Below are positions 8,028 through 15,805 of a DNA stretch of 64,000 nucleotides, in pieces. The stretch's first letter is position 1. Each line of letters starts with the position of its first letter. Both the position numbers and the translations under genes were made by a program. Under the pieces are notes generated by a model. The model had not been told where the DNA came from. It did not search any database and saw only the letters and a list, made by a program, of their open reading frames with translations. Source of the DNA: DATLED01 sp035525495 (lineage in GTDB: Bacteria > Actinomycetota > Acidimicrobiia > Acidimicrobiales > CADCTF01); NCBI GenBank assembly GCA_035525495.1, contig DATLED010000001.1, forward strand, positions 1 to 64,000, read 5' to 3'.

Positions 8028-9320
8028 CTAGTCGCTTGGGGCCGTCGGCTCCGGCGGCGCGGTCGACGTGGGCTCGGAGGACGACGGCGACGAGTCTCCC
8101 GGCGTGGTGACATCGACCGTACCGGTGTCGCTGTCGACCTCGACCTCGATCCCCCGCGTCCCCGACGGTGAACGGAACACGCCGTCTTGGTCCACCTCGT
8201 TCAAGACGACGCCGTGGTCGGACCGCAGGTCGAGGTCGAGCGAGACGTCCGAGGCGATGCGCACGTCGCCGGAGTCGGTCTCGACGTCGAGCGGTCCGTC
8301 GTCGTCGATCCCTTCCCGGCCTCCGTCGTGGAGCTCGAGGTCGACGTCGCCGCTGTCGGTCGTGATCTCGCCGGTGATGCCAGCGAGCTCACCCTTCACC
8401 GAACCCGACCCGCGTTCGATTTCGACGCCGACGCCCGGTGGCAGCGACACGATGTAGTCGTCGCCGCGCCGTTCGGCCACGGTGACGTGGACGCCGTCGC
8501 GGCCCAGCCCGACCGGCGCCGCCGGACGGCGACCGTCCTCGACGGAGAGGTGTCCGAGTGCATCGGGGGACCGCCGCAGCTCGACGTCGCCGGATCCTCC
8601 GCCGTCGAGCACCAACGTCTGGCCCGGCCGGATCACGAACGGCGTCGACGGTGGTTCAGGCGGCGACGACAGCACCGGCGGCCCGTCGAAGGCAAGGCTG
8701 CGATGGTCGACGTCGGGGACGGTGTTGGCGCCGACGAGCACGAACGTCGCGACGACCGCCGCCAACCCGATCTTGACGGTCTTCGGCGGAAGCGAATGCC
8801 GGAACAACAACAACGCGCCCCCGCCGACCAACAGCAGTGGCAGGAGGAACCGTCCGAGCATGCCGGGCAACAACCCGATGAGCCCGACACCGAAGGCCCC
8901 CGCGCCGATCAGCGACATGATCCCCGCGGGCACGAGCGCCCACATCGATCGACGGGGGTACCGGACGTAGATGGCAGCGAAGCCGAGGGCGATCAGCAGC
9001 GACGACACGGTCGCGCTGAAGGCGCCACCCAGGAACGTCTCGGAGACGTCGGCGGCGCCGATGCCGGCGCAGATGGCACCGACGACGAACCACGAGTAGC
9101 GCCGCACCTGCGACCAGCCCGCCAGCGCGCCCACACCGATCCCGAGCAGAAACGTGTCGAGGTTCACCCGCAGGGCCCGCTGCACCAGCAGCGACATCCC
9201 CCACACGAGCAGCGCACCTCCGACAGCCGCTCGCTTGCGGTGCTCCTTGGCCTCGTCCGTGACCTCGTGGTCCTCGGCATCGGGCGGATACAGGTCCGAC
9301 TCGTGCAGATCGCTCGGCAT
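8028..9320 (-). CDS. multi-pass membrane protein with DUF4097 beta-helix domain
   Basis: This 430-residue protein has a charged N-terminal 30 residues, then about six hydrophobic helices (roughly residues 31-210, for example LLVWGMSLLVQ, LLIALGFAAIYV, LLPLLLVGGGALLLF). The C-terminal half repeats SGDV/DSGDVDLEL-type strands typical of the DUF4097 putative adhesin fold, and ends in a Ser/Pro/Thr-rich tail. It lies just downstream of a two-component system and a LiaF-like gene on the same strand. A role in the envelope stress response is therefore plausible, either as output or sensor. A TACCGT box 7 nt before the ATG indicates its own leaderless promoter. Confidence 0.75.
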   Translation of the reverse strand: MPSDLHESDLYPPDAEDHEVTDEAKEHRKRAAVGGALLVWGMSLLVQRALRVNLDTFLLGIGVGALAGWSQVRRYSWFVVGAICAGIGAADVSETFLGGAFSATVSSLLIALGFAAIYVRYPRRSMWALVPAGIMSLIGAGAFGVGLIGLLPGMLGRFLLPLLLVGGGALLLFRHSLPPKTVKIGLAAVVATFVLVGANTVPDVDHRSLAFDGPPVLSSPPEPPSTPFVIRPGQTLVLDGGGSGDVELRRSPDALGHLSVEDGRRPAAPVGLGRDGVHVTVAERRGDDYIVSLPPGVGVEIERGSGSVKGELAGITGEITTDSGDVDLELHDGGREGIDDDGPLDVETDSGDVRIASDVSLDLDLRSDHGVVLNEVDQDGVFRSPSGTRGIEVEVDSDTGTVDVTTPGDSSPSSSEPTSTAPPEPTAPSD

Positions 9321-9327
9321 GGCACCG

Positions 9328-9333
9328 ACGGTA
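9328..9333 (-). promoter_or_regulatory. -10 box (TACCGT) of the DUF4097 gene
   Basis: TACCGT lies 7 nt before ATG 9320 on the minus strand. Confidence 0.45.
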
Positions 9334-9385
9334 CGGGCGCCGGCCGCCGCCGTCGTCGGCCGCGAGAGCGATCTCTGCCCCTCCT

Positions 9386-10048
9386 CTAGGACGAGGGCGG
9401 TACGAGCCCCGACTCGTACGCGAGGACGACCGCCTGGACCCGGTCCCGTAGCTGCAGCTTCGTGAGCACGTGGGCGACGTGGGTCTTCACGGTCGTCTCG
9501 CTGATGAAGAGCGCCTCCGCGATCTCCGCGTTCGTGAGCCCCCGCGCCATCTCCCCGAACACCTCGAGCTCCCGCTCGGTCAGCTCGGACAGGCCTGGTG
9601 GCCCACCACCAGCGGATGCGGGCGAACGGGCGGGACCGCGGGCGAACTCCTCGAGCAGGCGGCGCGTCATGCGCGGCTCGACGATGGCGTCGCCTCTCGC
9701 AACCGACCGGATTGCCGACGCGAGGTCGTCCGGGGGGACGTCCTTGAGCAGGAACCCGCTGGCGCCCGCCTTGACACCGTTGAAGAGGTACTCGTCGAGG
9801 TCGAAGGTCGTGAGGATGAGGACCTTGAAGCCCTCGGCGGCGAGCGTCCTGGTCGCGGCGACGCCGTCGAGGCGCGGCATGCGGATGTCGATGAGGACGA
9901 CGTCGGGGCGTAGTCGCCGCGCCGCGTCGATGGCCTCGTGCCCGTCAGCCGCCTCACCCACGACCTCGAAGTCCTCCTCGGCGTCGAGGATGAGCTTGAA
10001 CCCGAAGCGCACGAGGGCCTCGTCGTCGACGACCAGCAGCCTGATCAC
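9386..10048 (-). CDS. NarL/LuxR-family response regulator
   Basis: This 220-residue transcription factor has a receiver domain (VVDDE at 6-10, phospho-acceptor Asp54 in LIDIRMP, LTTF at 79-82, Lys102 in LLKD) and a C-terminal LuxR-type helix-turn-helix (LTERELEVFGEMARGLTNAEIA...TVKTHVAHVLTKL). GTG 10048 overlaps the kinase stop by 4 bases (GTGA), so kinase and regulator are translationally coupled. It is expected to be phosphorylated by the adjacent kinase. Target sites are not evident. Confidence 0.9.
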   Translation of the reverse strand: MIRLLVVDDEALVRFGFKLILDAEEDFEVVGEAADGHEAIDAARRLRPDVVLIDIRMPRLDGVAATRTLAAEGFKVLILTTFDLDEYLFNGVKAGASGFLLKDVPPDDLASAIRSVARGDAIVEPRMTRRLLEEFARGPARSPASAGGGPPGLSELTERELEVFGEMARGLTNAEIAEALFISETTVKTHVAHVLTKLQLRDRVQAVVLAYESGLVPPSS

Positions 10049-10956
10049 GCGGAGCTCCTCGAGGCGCCCAAGGGGAACCGCGCATGGACGCGCCATCCCG
10101 GCCCGGTGGAGCGGGGCCCGACCTCGAGGGTCCCGCTGCCGGTCGCCACCCGCTCGCGCATGCCCATCAGACCGTGACCCGACGCCGTGGGCCGAGTCGC
10201 CATCAAGCCCGCGCCGTCGTCGTCCACGACGATGTCGATGCCATCGGGCGCGTAGTCGAGGTCGACGACGACCCGAGCGCCCGGAGCGTGACGGACGGCG
10301 TTCGTCAGCGACTCCTGCACGACGCGGTAGGAGGCAAGCTCGACGCCCGGCGGCACGTCGGCCGGCGGCTCGCCCGTCACCTCGAGGGCGACATCCAGGC
10401 CGGCGGCGCGCAGGTTGTCGACGAGACCAGGGATGTCCGAGAGGTGCGGGAGCGGCGCTGTCGGGGCCACCTCGTCCACCGTGGACGCCGCCGCCGAAGA
10501 CGAACCATCGGGCCGCGCCGCCGCACCGAGCGACGCGTCCGCCGACCGCAGCACCGCCAGGAGGCTCCGCAGCTCCGCCAGGCTCTGGCGCCCGGCCTGC
10601 TCGGCTGCGGCCAGCGCCTTGTCGGCGGCCTCGGGCTTCGAGGACGCCACCCGACGGGCGGCCGCGATCTGGATCGTCATCAAACTCACGCCGTGGGCGA
10701 CGATGTCGTGGAGCTCGCGGGCGATGCGGACGCGCTCTTCGGCGACGGCGAGGGTGGCGGTGCGGTCCTCCTCGATGCGCTTCGAGCGGGCCTTTCCCAA
10801 CAGGAACGAGACGCCGATCGCCATCAGCAGGACCGGCCAGAGGTAGACGAGATCGACGGTCCACACGCCGAGGCTCTCGAGCAGGAACCCGATGCCGGCC
10901 AGCGTGAACACGACCCCCGCCAGGACCCGCGACGGGCGGATCTCGGTGGTGTTCAC
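10045..10956 (-). CDS. HisKA_3 sensor histidine kinase
   Basis: This 303-residue kinase has two N-terminal hydrophobic helices (about 12-30 and 34-54) with only a few residues between them, as in intramembrane-sensing kinases. The HisKA_3 dimerisation motif RIARELHDIVAHGVSL contains phospho-His83. The C-terminal HATPase shows VVQESLTNAVRHAPG (N box), DDDGAG and GHGLMGMRERV. The lack of a sensor domain together with the adjacent LiaF-like gene suggests an accessory protein supplies the signal, as in LiaFSR. It overlaps both neighbours by 4 bases. Confidence 0.9.
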   Translation of the reverse strand: MNTTEIRPSRVLAGVVFTLAGIGFLLESLGVWTVDLVYLWPVLLMAIGVSFLLGKARSKRIEEDRTATLAVAEERVRIARELHDIVAHGVSLMTIQIAAARRVASSKPEAADKALAAAEQAGRQSLAELRSLLAVLRSADASLGAAARPDGSSSAAASTVDEVAPTAPLPHLSDIPGLVDNLRAAGLDVALEVTGEPPADVPPGVELASYRVVQESLTNAVRHAPGARVVVDLDYAPDGIDIVVDDDGAGLMATRPTASGHGLMGMRERVATGSGTLEVGPRSTGPGWRVHARFPLGASRSSA

Positions 10957-11651
10957 CCCGACGGCGGGCGCACGACCTCGACGGTGCCGAGGCCTACGTC
11001 GAGATCGAGGTCGAGCCGTTCCGCCGGCGGCGCGTCCGCGTCGAAGAACCAGTCGGTGACGTTCGTGCCGTCGTTGCTGTTGCCGTTCGTGTTGTTCCCG
11101 ATGCGGGTGGACGAGAACAGGTCGACCTCACCCGCGCGGGCGCCGGCGCGGACGTCGACCGCGAGCTCCGACCGCTGCGGGAGCAGCACCACCAGCTCGC
11201 CGACGCCGACCCGCACGTCGATCTTCCTGCCGGCGAGGTCGGCCGCATCCACGGCGCGCAGGTCGAGGGTGAGCGAGCCGACGCCGAGCTCGTAGCCGTC
11301 GAGGAGATCGGCCTTGGTCGCCGGGACGAACGTCCGTTCACCGACGCCCTTCTGCAACACGCCGACGTCGACGGCCGACGCGCTGGCGAGGACGACGGTC
11401 AGCGCGATCCCGACGAGGATGAGACCGGACCCTCCGGCGCGCCGCGCCGTCACCACGAGGCCGACGCCGAGCACGATCAGCAGACACGAGAGCATCGTCG
11501 CCACCGACAGGTGGAGGAGCCCGATCTGCTGCACGAACCACCCGATGCCGCCGAGCACGAGGACGGCGCCGAGCACCTGGCCGTCTGCGGAGTCACGCCC
11601 ATTGCGCCGGGGGGCGTGGTGGTGGCGCGACGGCTGGTTCACGACGACCAT
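10953..11651 (-). CDS. LiaF-like membrane protein
   Basis: This 232-residue protein has about three membrane helices (GAVLVLGGIGWFVQQIGLL, LLIVLGVGLVV, LILVGIALTVVLASA). A beta-rich C-terminal domain (YELGVGSLTLDLRAVD, VGVGELVVLLP, LDLDVGLGTVEVV) resembles the LiaF/DUF2154 C-terminal region. In Firmicutes LiaF inhibits the LiaS kinase until envelope stress occurs; the same role is inferred here. The start is set at ATG 11651 because a TAGGGT box lies 7 nt before it. A longer frame to 11687 would contain that promoter. Confidence 0.75.
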   Translation of the reverse strand: MVVVNQPSRHHHAPRRNGRDSADGQVLGAVLVLGGIGWFVQQIGLLHLSVATMLSCLLIVLGVGLVVTARRAGGSGLILVGIALTVVLASASAVDVGVLQKGVGERTFVPATKADLLDGYELGVGSLTLDLRAVDAADLAGRKIDVRVGVGELVVLLPQRSELAVDVRAGARAGEVDLFSSTRIGNNTNGNSNDGTNVTDWFFDADAPPAERLDLDLDVGLGTVEVVRPPSG

Positions 11652-11658
11652 GGGCGCA

Positions 11659-11664
11659 ACCCTA
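11659..11664 (-). promoter_or_regulatory. -10 box (TAGGGT) of the LiaF-like/kinase/regulator operon
   Basis: TAGGGT sits 7 nt before ATG 11651 and decides the start codon of the LiaF-like gene. Confidence 0.5.
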
Positions 11665-11693
11665 CGGATCGGGGCGTTTCTTGCCATCGTCCG

Positions 11694-13751
11694 TCAGGCG
11701 GAAATGGTCTCGTCCGCTCGGAGGGCGTCCGGCAGCGGGAGGGCGTGGACGATCGAGAGGTGCTGCGTCGGGCGCGTCAGGGTGATGTAGAGCAGCCTGA
11801 GCCCGAGGCGCGTCGAGCCCGCCAAGCTCGGCGCATCGTCGACGATCCGTGCGGGTTCGACCACGACGACGGCGTCGAACTCCAGTCCCTTCGACGTCAT
11901 CGCCGGAACGAGCGTGACGGCGTGGTCGAGGCCTTGCCGCTCGGCGTCGCCGAGGTCGGCGCCCGCGGCCGTCAGTGCGGCGGCGACGTCGTCGTGCATC
12001 GCGGAGGGGACGATCACCGCGACGGACGTCCAGTCGCGTGCGAGCGTCACCGCCTCGCGTGCGGCAGCGGCGGACACGTCATCACCGGTCGCGTCGACGA
12101 AGCGCGGCTCGCTCCGTCCCGGCCGGATGGATTCGGTCGGCTGGAGGTGCGGCGCGATCGAAGGGAGCAGTCGCGAAGCGACGTCGAGGACCCGGCCCGG
12201 CGCGCGGTAGCCGAGCCGTAGCTCTTCGATCCGGACGCCGTCGGGCGCGGGCAGGTGCTGGAGAAGGTCATCCCAGGAGTCCCGCCCCCAGACGCCCGTG
12301 CCCTGCGCGATGTCGCCCAGGATCGTGATCGATCCGCTCGGGACACGCCGGGCGAGCATGCGCGCCTGCATCGGTGACAGGTCCTGCGCCTCGTCGATGA
12401 CGGCATGTCCGTAGGTCCTCAGGCGACCGTCGACGAGCTCGATGGCCTCGTCGACGAGTGGCCCGTCCTGCTCGGTCCACGGCTCGGTCTTGAGCGATCG
12501 GCCGGACCTCCGCACGAGCCGCGCCTGCTCCTCGTCGTCGAGGATGCCGTCGGCTGCGACGGCGAGCCGGGTCCTGTTGGACAGCAGGTCGCGTACGAGG
12601 GCGGCCGCGGACACGCTCGGCCACAACGTGTCGACCGCCGCCTTGAACGCCGGGTCGCCGGACAACGATCGCGACACCAGCGTGTACTCGACGCCGATGC
12701 GGCCGGCGATGTCGGCGTAGCGCTCGTACACGGCGCGGGCCAGGAGATCCCGGGTGGTCGTCCTGCCGGCGGCGTAGGGGATGCGGCGGGCGGCGACGAC
12801 CTCTGCGATCTCGTTGGCGCGAGCGGCCGCAACGACGACCCGTATGCCCTGGTACCGGACCTCGACGTCCCCGACGAGCCGCCGCCGCCGTTGGTGGAGC
12901 GCCGCTCGAAGCACCGCGGCCATGCGGGCGTCGCCCTTGAGCCGGGCGACGTGGGGCTGGTCCTCGGAGCGGATCGGCGCGTCGGGGACGAGGTCGCTCA
13001 GGATCGTCTGCACCACCGCCTCCTCGCCGAGCGACGGGAGGACCTGTGCGATGTAGCGCAGGAACGTGCGGTTCGGGCCGAGGACGAGCACGCCGGATCG
13101 GGCCAGCGCATCGTTGCCGAACAGGAGGAAAGCGGCGCGGTGCAGGCCGATGGCCGTCTTGCCGGTGCCGGGGCCGCCCTGGACGGTGAGGATCCCGGCC
13201 ATCGGCGCACGGATGACGACGTCCTGCTCGGTCTGGATCGTCGCGACGATGTCGAGCATCTGACCGGTGCGGGCCCGCTCGAGCTCGGCCAGCAACGCAT
13301 CGCGCCCGCGCACCTGCGGACCGTCCGCCGCCATGGTCACGGCGTCGGGACCGAAGAGGTCGTCGGCCATCTGCACGAGGACGCGGTCCTCGACGACGAA
13401 TTGGCGCCGACGGCGCAGTCCGAGCGGTTCTTGGATCGTCGCCCGGTAGAAGGGGACGGCGACGGGTGCCCGCCATTCCACGACGACGGGATCGGCGGAC
13501 TCGTCCTCCACGTGGCGCCGACCGATGTGCCAGCTCTCGCCGTCGTCGGTGTCCAGGCGGCCGAAGCACAGCGGCCGGTTCGTGTCCGTCAGCTGGTTGA
13601 GGCGGCGCTTGAGGGACGCGATCAGGTCCGGGTCCTCGGGCGCCGCAGAAAGCAGCCTCTCGGCCCGCCGGCGCATGAAGTCGAGGCATTCGTAGGCCCG
13701 GTGGATGTGGGCCTGCTCGAGGTCCAGCTCGTCGGGTTCGGTCGCAGGCAC
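11694..13751 (-). CDS. HelD/HelR-like UvrD-family helicase
   Basis: This protein of about 685 residues is a superfamily I ATPase of the HelD type, which removes stalled or drug-bound RNA polymerase from DNA. An N-terminal helical arm with EQAHIHRAYECLDFMRRR precedes GRRHVEDE and VVEWRAPVAVPFYRA, both HelD hallmarks. Walker A is GGPGTGKTA (192-200), Walker B is IDEAQDLSP and motif VI is LLYITLTRPTQHL. Actinobacterial HelR proteins give rifamycin tolerance, so that role is possible. GTG 13751 is chosen because a TACCGT box lies 10 nt upstream; a longer frame lacks support. Confidence 0.85.
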   Translation of the reverse strand: MPATEPDELDLEQAHIHRAYECLDFMRRRAERLLSAAPEDPDLIASLKRRLNQLTDTNRPLCFGRLDTDDGESWHIGRRHVEDESADPVVVEWRAPVAVPFYRATIQEPLGLRRRRQFVVEDRVLVQMADDLFGPDAVTMAADGPQVRGRDALLAELERARTGQMLDIVATIQTEQDVVIRAPMAGILTVQGGPGTGKTAIGLHRAAFLLFGNDALARSGVLVLGPNRTFLRYIAQVLPSLGEEAVVQTILSDLVPDAPIRSEDQPHVARLKGDARMAAVLRAALHQRRRRLVGDVEVRYQGIRVVVAAARANEIAEVVAARRIPYAAGRTTTRDLLARAVYERYADIAGRIGVEYTLVSRSLSGDPAFKAAVDTLWPSVSAAALVRDLLSNRTRLAVAADGILDDEEQARLVRRSGRSLKTEPWTEQDGPLVDEAIELVDGRLRTYGHAVIDEAQDLSPMQARMLARRVPSGSITILGDIAQGTGVWGRDSWDDLLQHLPAPDGVRIEELRLGYRAPGRVLDVASRLLPSIAPHLQPTESIRPGRSEPRFVDATGDDVSAAAAREAVTLARDWTSVAVIVPSAMHDDVAAALTAAGADLGDAERQGLDHAVTLVPAMTSKGLEFDAVVVVEPARIVDDAPSLAGSTRLGLRLLYITLTRPTQHLSIVHALPLPDALRADETISA

Positions 13752-13761
13752 GGGGTCGACG

Positions 13762-13767
13762 ACGGTA
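13762..13767 (-). promoter_or_regulatory. -10 box (TACCGT) of the HelD-like gene
   Basis: TACCGT lies 10 nt before GTG 13751. The rest of 13768-13926 is a divergent intergenic region with no recognisable element. Confidence 0.4.
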
Positions 13768-13926
13768 GCGATGTCATCGACGGCGCCGCAACGGAATTCG
13801 CACGGCGTGTCCGTCAGGACGCGGCGACGGCCACGACCGGCGCCGGCGGTGGCGCAGCGCCAAGCACCGGCCAGATCGGGAAGATCCGCCGCCGAGCCCT
13901 GATGCCCACCGTCACCATGGGGAAGG

Positions 13927-14919
13927 ATGGCGAACGTGCCCGGACTCGACAAGTACCAGTCGATGCGGGACTTCGAGAAGACGGCCGAGCCCTCTGGCAA
14001 AGCCGATCCCCAGCTGTCGGAGCTCGAGCAGAAGGGCAGGCCCCGGTTCGTCGTTCAGGAGCACCACGCCACGGCCCTGCACTGGGACTTCCGGCTCGAG
14101 AAGAACGGGGTCCTCGTCTCGTGGGCGGTACCGCGGGGACTGCCGCCGGACCCACGCGTGAACCACCTCGCCGTCCACACGGAGGACCACCCACTCAGCT
14201 ACTTCGACTTCGAAGGGAGCATCCCGCGCGGTGAGTACGGGGGCGGGAAGGTGATCCTCTGGGACCAGGGCACCTACGAGGAGGAGAAGTTCTCCGAGCG
14301 AGAGGTCATGGTCGTCCTCCACGGTGAGCGCGCCCGCGGCAAGCACGTCCTGTTCAGGACCGACGGGAAGAACTGGATGATGCACCGCATGGACCCGGCT
14401 GACGATCCCTCGCGAGAGCTGATGCCGGGCGACGCCCGTCCGATCGAGCCCGTGGCCGGTGCGCTGCCTGACGACGTCGATGGCTGGCGGTTCGCGGTCG
14501 CGTGGGAGGGGACGCGAGCTGCCGTGTCCGTCGACGGCGGACGCTGCATCGCCCGGACCGCCAAGGGCAACGACGTCACCAAGAGGTGGCCCGAGCTCGG
14601 GTCGTTCGGACGGGCCGTGGGCGCGTTGCCCGTCGTGTTCACGGGCGTCCTCGTCCGTCCGCAGCCGAAGACGACCGCGACGTTCTTCGTCGAGGACATC
14701 GTCTGGCTCGATGGTCACGCCACCGGCTCGCTCCCGTTCTCCAGCCGGCGTTCGTTGCTCGACGAGCTCGAGCTCGACGGCGGGTCGTGGCGAACGTCGC
14801 CCCTCTACGACGATCCGGGTGTGCTGCTCACGGCCGCCGCGGCGCAGGGCCTCCCTGGGGTGCTCGGGTTCCGCGACACCGCGCAGCTCGAGCCGCCGCT
14901 GCTGGTGAGCGTGGGCTGA
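13927..14919 (+). CDS. LigD-type 3'-phosphoesterase fused to a degenerate ligase domain
   Basis: This 330-residue protein begins with a LigD phosphoesterase domain that trims 3' ends at double-strand breaks. The predicted active-site residues His46, His52, Asp54, Arg56, His88 and Tyr92 are all present (HHATALHWDFR, HTEDHPLSY), as is IPRGEYGGG. The C-terminal half (from about 185) follows an ATP-dependent ligase fold but has lost its catalytic residues. Motif I reads FAVAWEG, with Ala192 in place of the adenylated Lys. The FTGVLV segment lacks the motif III Glu, and motif IV is absent. It is probably a non-ligating NHEJ partner. GTG 13936, 9 nt after GGAAGG, is an alternative start. Ku follows 21 nt downstream. 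Confidence 0.85.
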   Translation: MANVPGLDKYQSMRDFEKTAEPSGKADPQLSELEQKGRPRFVVQEHHATALHWDFRLEKNGVLVSWAVPRGLPPDPRVNHLAVHTEDHPLSYFDFEGSIPRGEYGGGKVILWDQGTYEEEKFSEREVMVVLHGERARGKHVLFRTDGKNWMMHRMDPADDPSRELMPGDARPIEPVAGALPDDVDGWRFAVAWEGTRAAVSVDGGRCIARTAKGNDVTKRWPELGSFGRAVGALPVVFTGVLVRPQPKTTATFFVEDIVWLDGHATGSLPFSSRRSLLDELELDGGSWRTSPLYDDPGVLLTAAAAQGLPGVLGFRDTAQLEPPLLVSVG

Positions 14920-14940
14920 GCGCGGGGTAACACCACGACC

Positions 14941-15786
14941 ATGGCACCTCGCGCGATCTGGTCCGGCTCCATCAGCTTCGGGCTGGTGAACGTTCCCGTG
15001 AAGCTGTACTCGGCGGTGAAGCAGAAGGACCTCCACTTCAACCAGCTCGAGGAGTCGACCGGCGCGCACATCAAGTACAAGCGGGTGTCGGAGAAGACAG
15101 GGAAGGAGGTCGAGTACGACAGGATCGTCAAGGGCTTCGAGGTCTCCAAGGGAAGGTACGTGACGATCACCGCCGAGGAGCTGGCGTCGGTGGCGCCACG
15201 GGCGAGCCGTACGGTCGACATCGAGGGCTTCGTCCAGATCGACGAGATCGACCCGATCTACTTCGAGAACACGTACTTCCTTGCGCCGGCGGGGGAGGGG
15301 GCGGCCAAGGCGTACGGGCTCCTGCTGAAGGGGATGGAGTCGACGTCGAAGATCGCCATCGGGCGCTTCGTGATGCGCACCAAGGAGTACCTCTGCGCGA
15401 TCAGGCCCTACGAAGGCGCACTGGCGCTCAACACGATGCTGTTCCCGGACGAGGTCGTCGACAAGAGGGAGGTGCCCGACATCCCCGACCGCCGGGCTTC
15501 GGTGGCGGACAAGGAGCTGAAGATCGCGACGTCGCTCATCGAGTCGCTGTCGACCGCGTTCAAGCCCTCCGCCTACAAGAACAGCTATCGCGCCCAGGTG
15601 CTCGAGATGATCGATGCCAAGGCGAAGGGCGAGGAGATCGTCGCGCCCGAGGAGCCCGACGAGCAGGCCGAGATCGTCGATCTGCTCGCGGCGCTGGAGG
15701 CGTCGGTGGAAGCCGCCAAGAAGGCCAAGGCCAAGGCGAAGACGCGCGCGCCCAAGTCCAAGAAGCCGACCCGGAAGGCTTCCTGA
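14941..15786 (+). CDS. ku: Ku, non-homologous end-joining DNA-end-binding protein
   Basis: This 281-residue protein is a bacterial Ku homologue that forms a ring dimer on DNA ends. It begins with the invariant RAIWSGSISFGLVNVPVKLY and contains FNQLEESTG, ITAEELASVAP, RTVDIEGFVQ, YFENTYFLAP and LLKGMESTSKIAIGRFVMR. The C-terminus ends in a Lys/Ala-rich tail (AAKKAKAKAKTRAPKSKK) typical of actinobacterial Ku and linked to DNA binding. It follows the phosphoesterase gene by 21 nt, so the two form an NHEJ operon. The polymerase and active ligase partners are not in the window. Confidence 0.97.
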   Translation: MAPRAIWSGSISFGLVNVPVKLYSAVKQKDLHFNQLEESTGAHIKYKRVSEKTGKEVEYDRIVKGFEVSKGRYVTITAEELASVAPRASRTVDIEGFVQIDEIDPIYFENTYFLAPAGEGAAKAYGLLLKGMESTSKIAIGRFVMRTKEYLCAIRPYEGALALNTMLFPDEVVDKREVPDIPDRRASVADKELKIATSLIESLSTAFKPSAYKNSYRAQVLEMIDAKAKGEEIVAPEEPDEQAEIVDLLAALEASVEAAKKAKAKAKTRAPKSKKPTRKAS

Positions 15787-15805
15787 TCGCCACCACCACC
15801 CAGCG

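Noticed and set aside
10049..10864. An N-terminal extension of the response regulator to 10864
   Set aside because: The extension is antisense-like low-complexity sequence within the kinase gene; the receiver domain starts at GTG 10048, coupled to the kinase stop.
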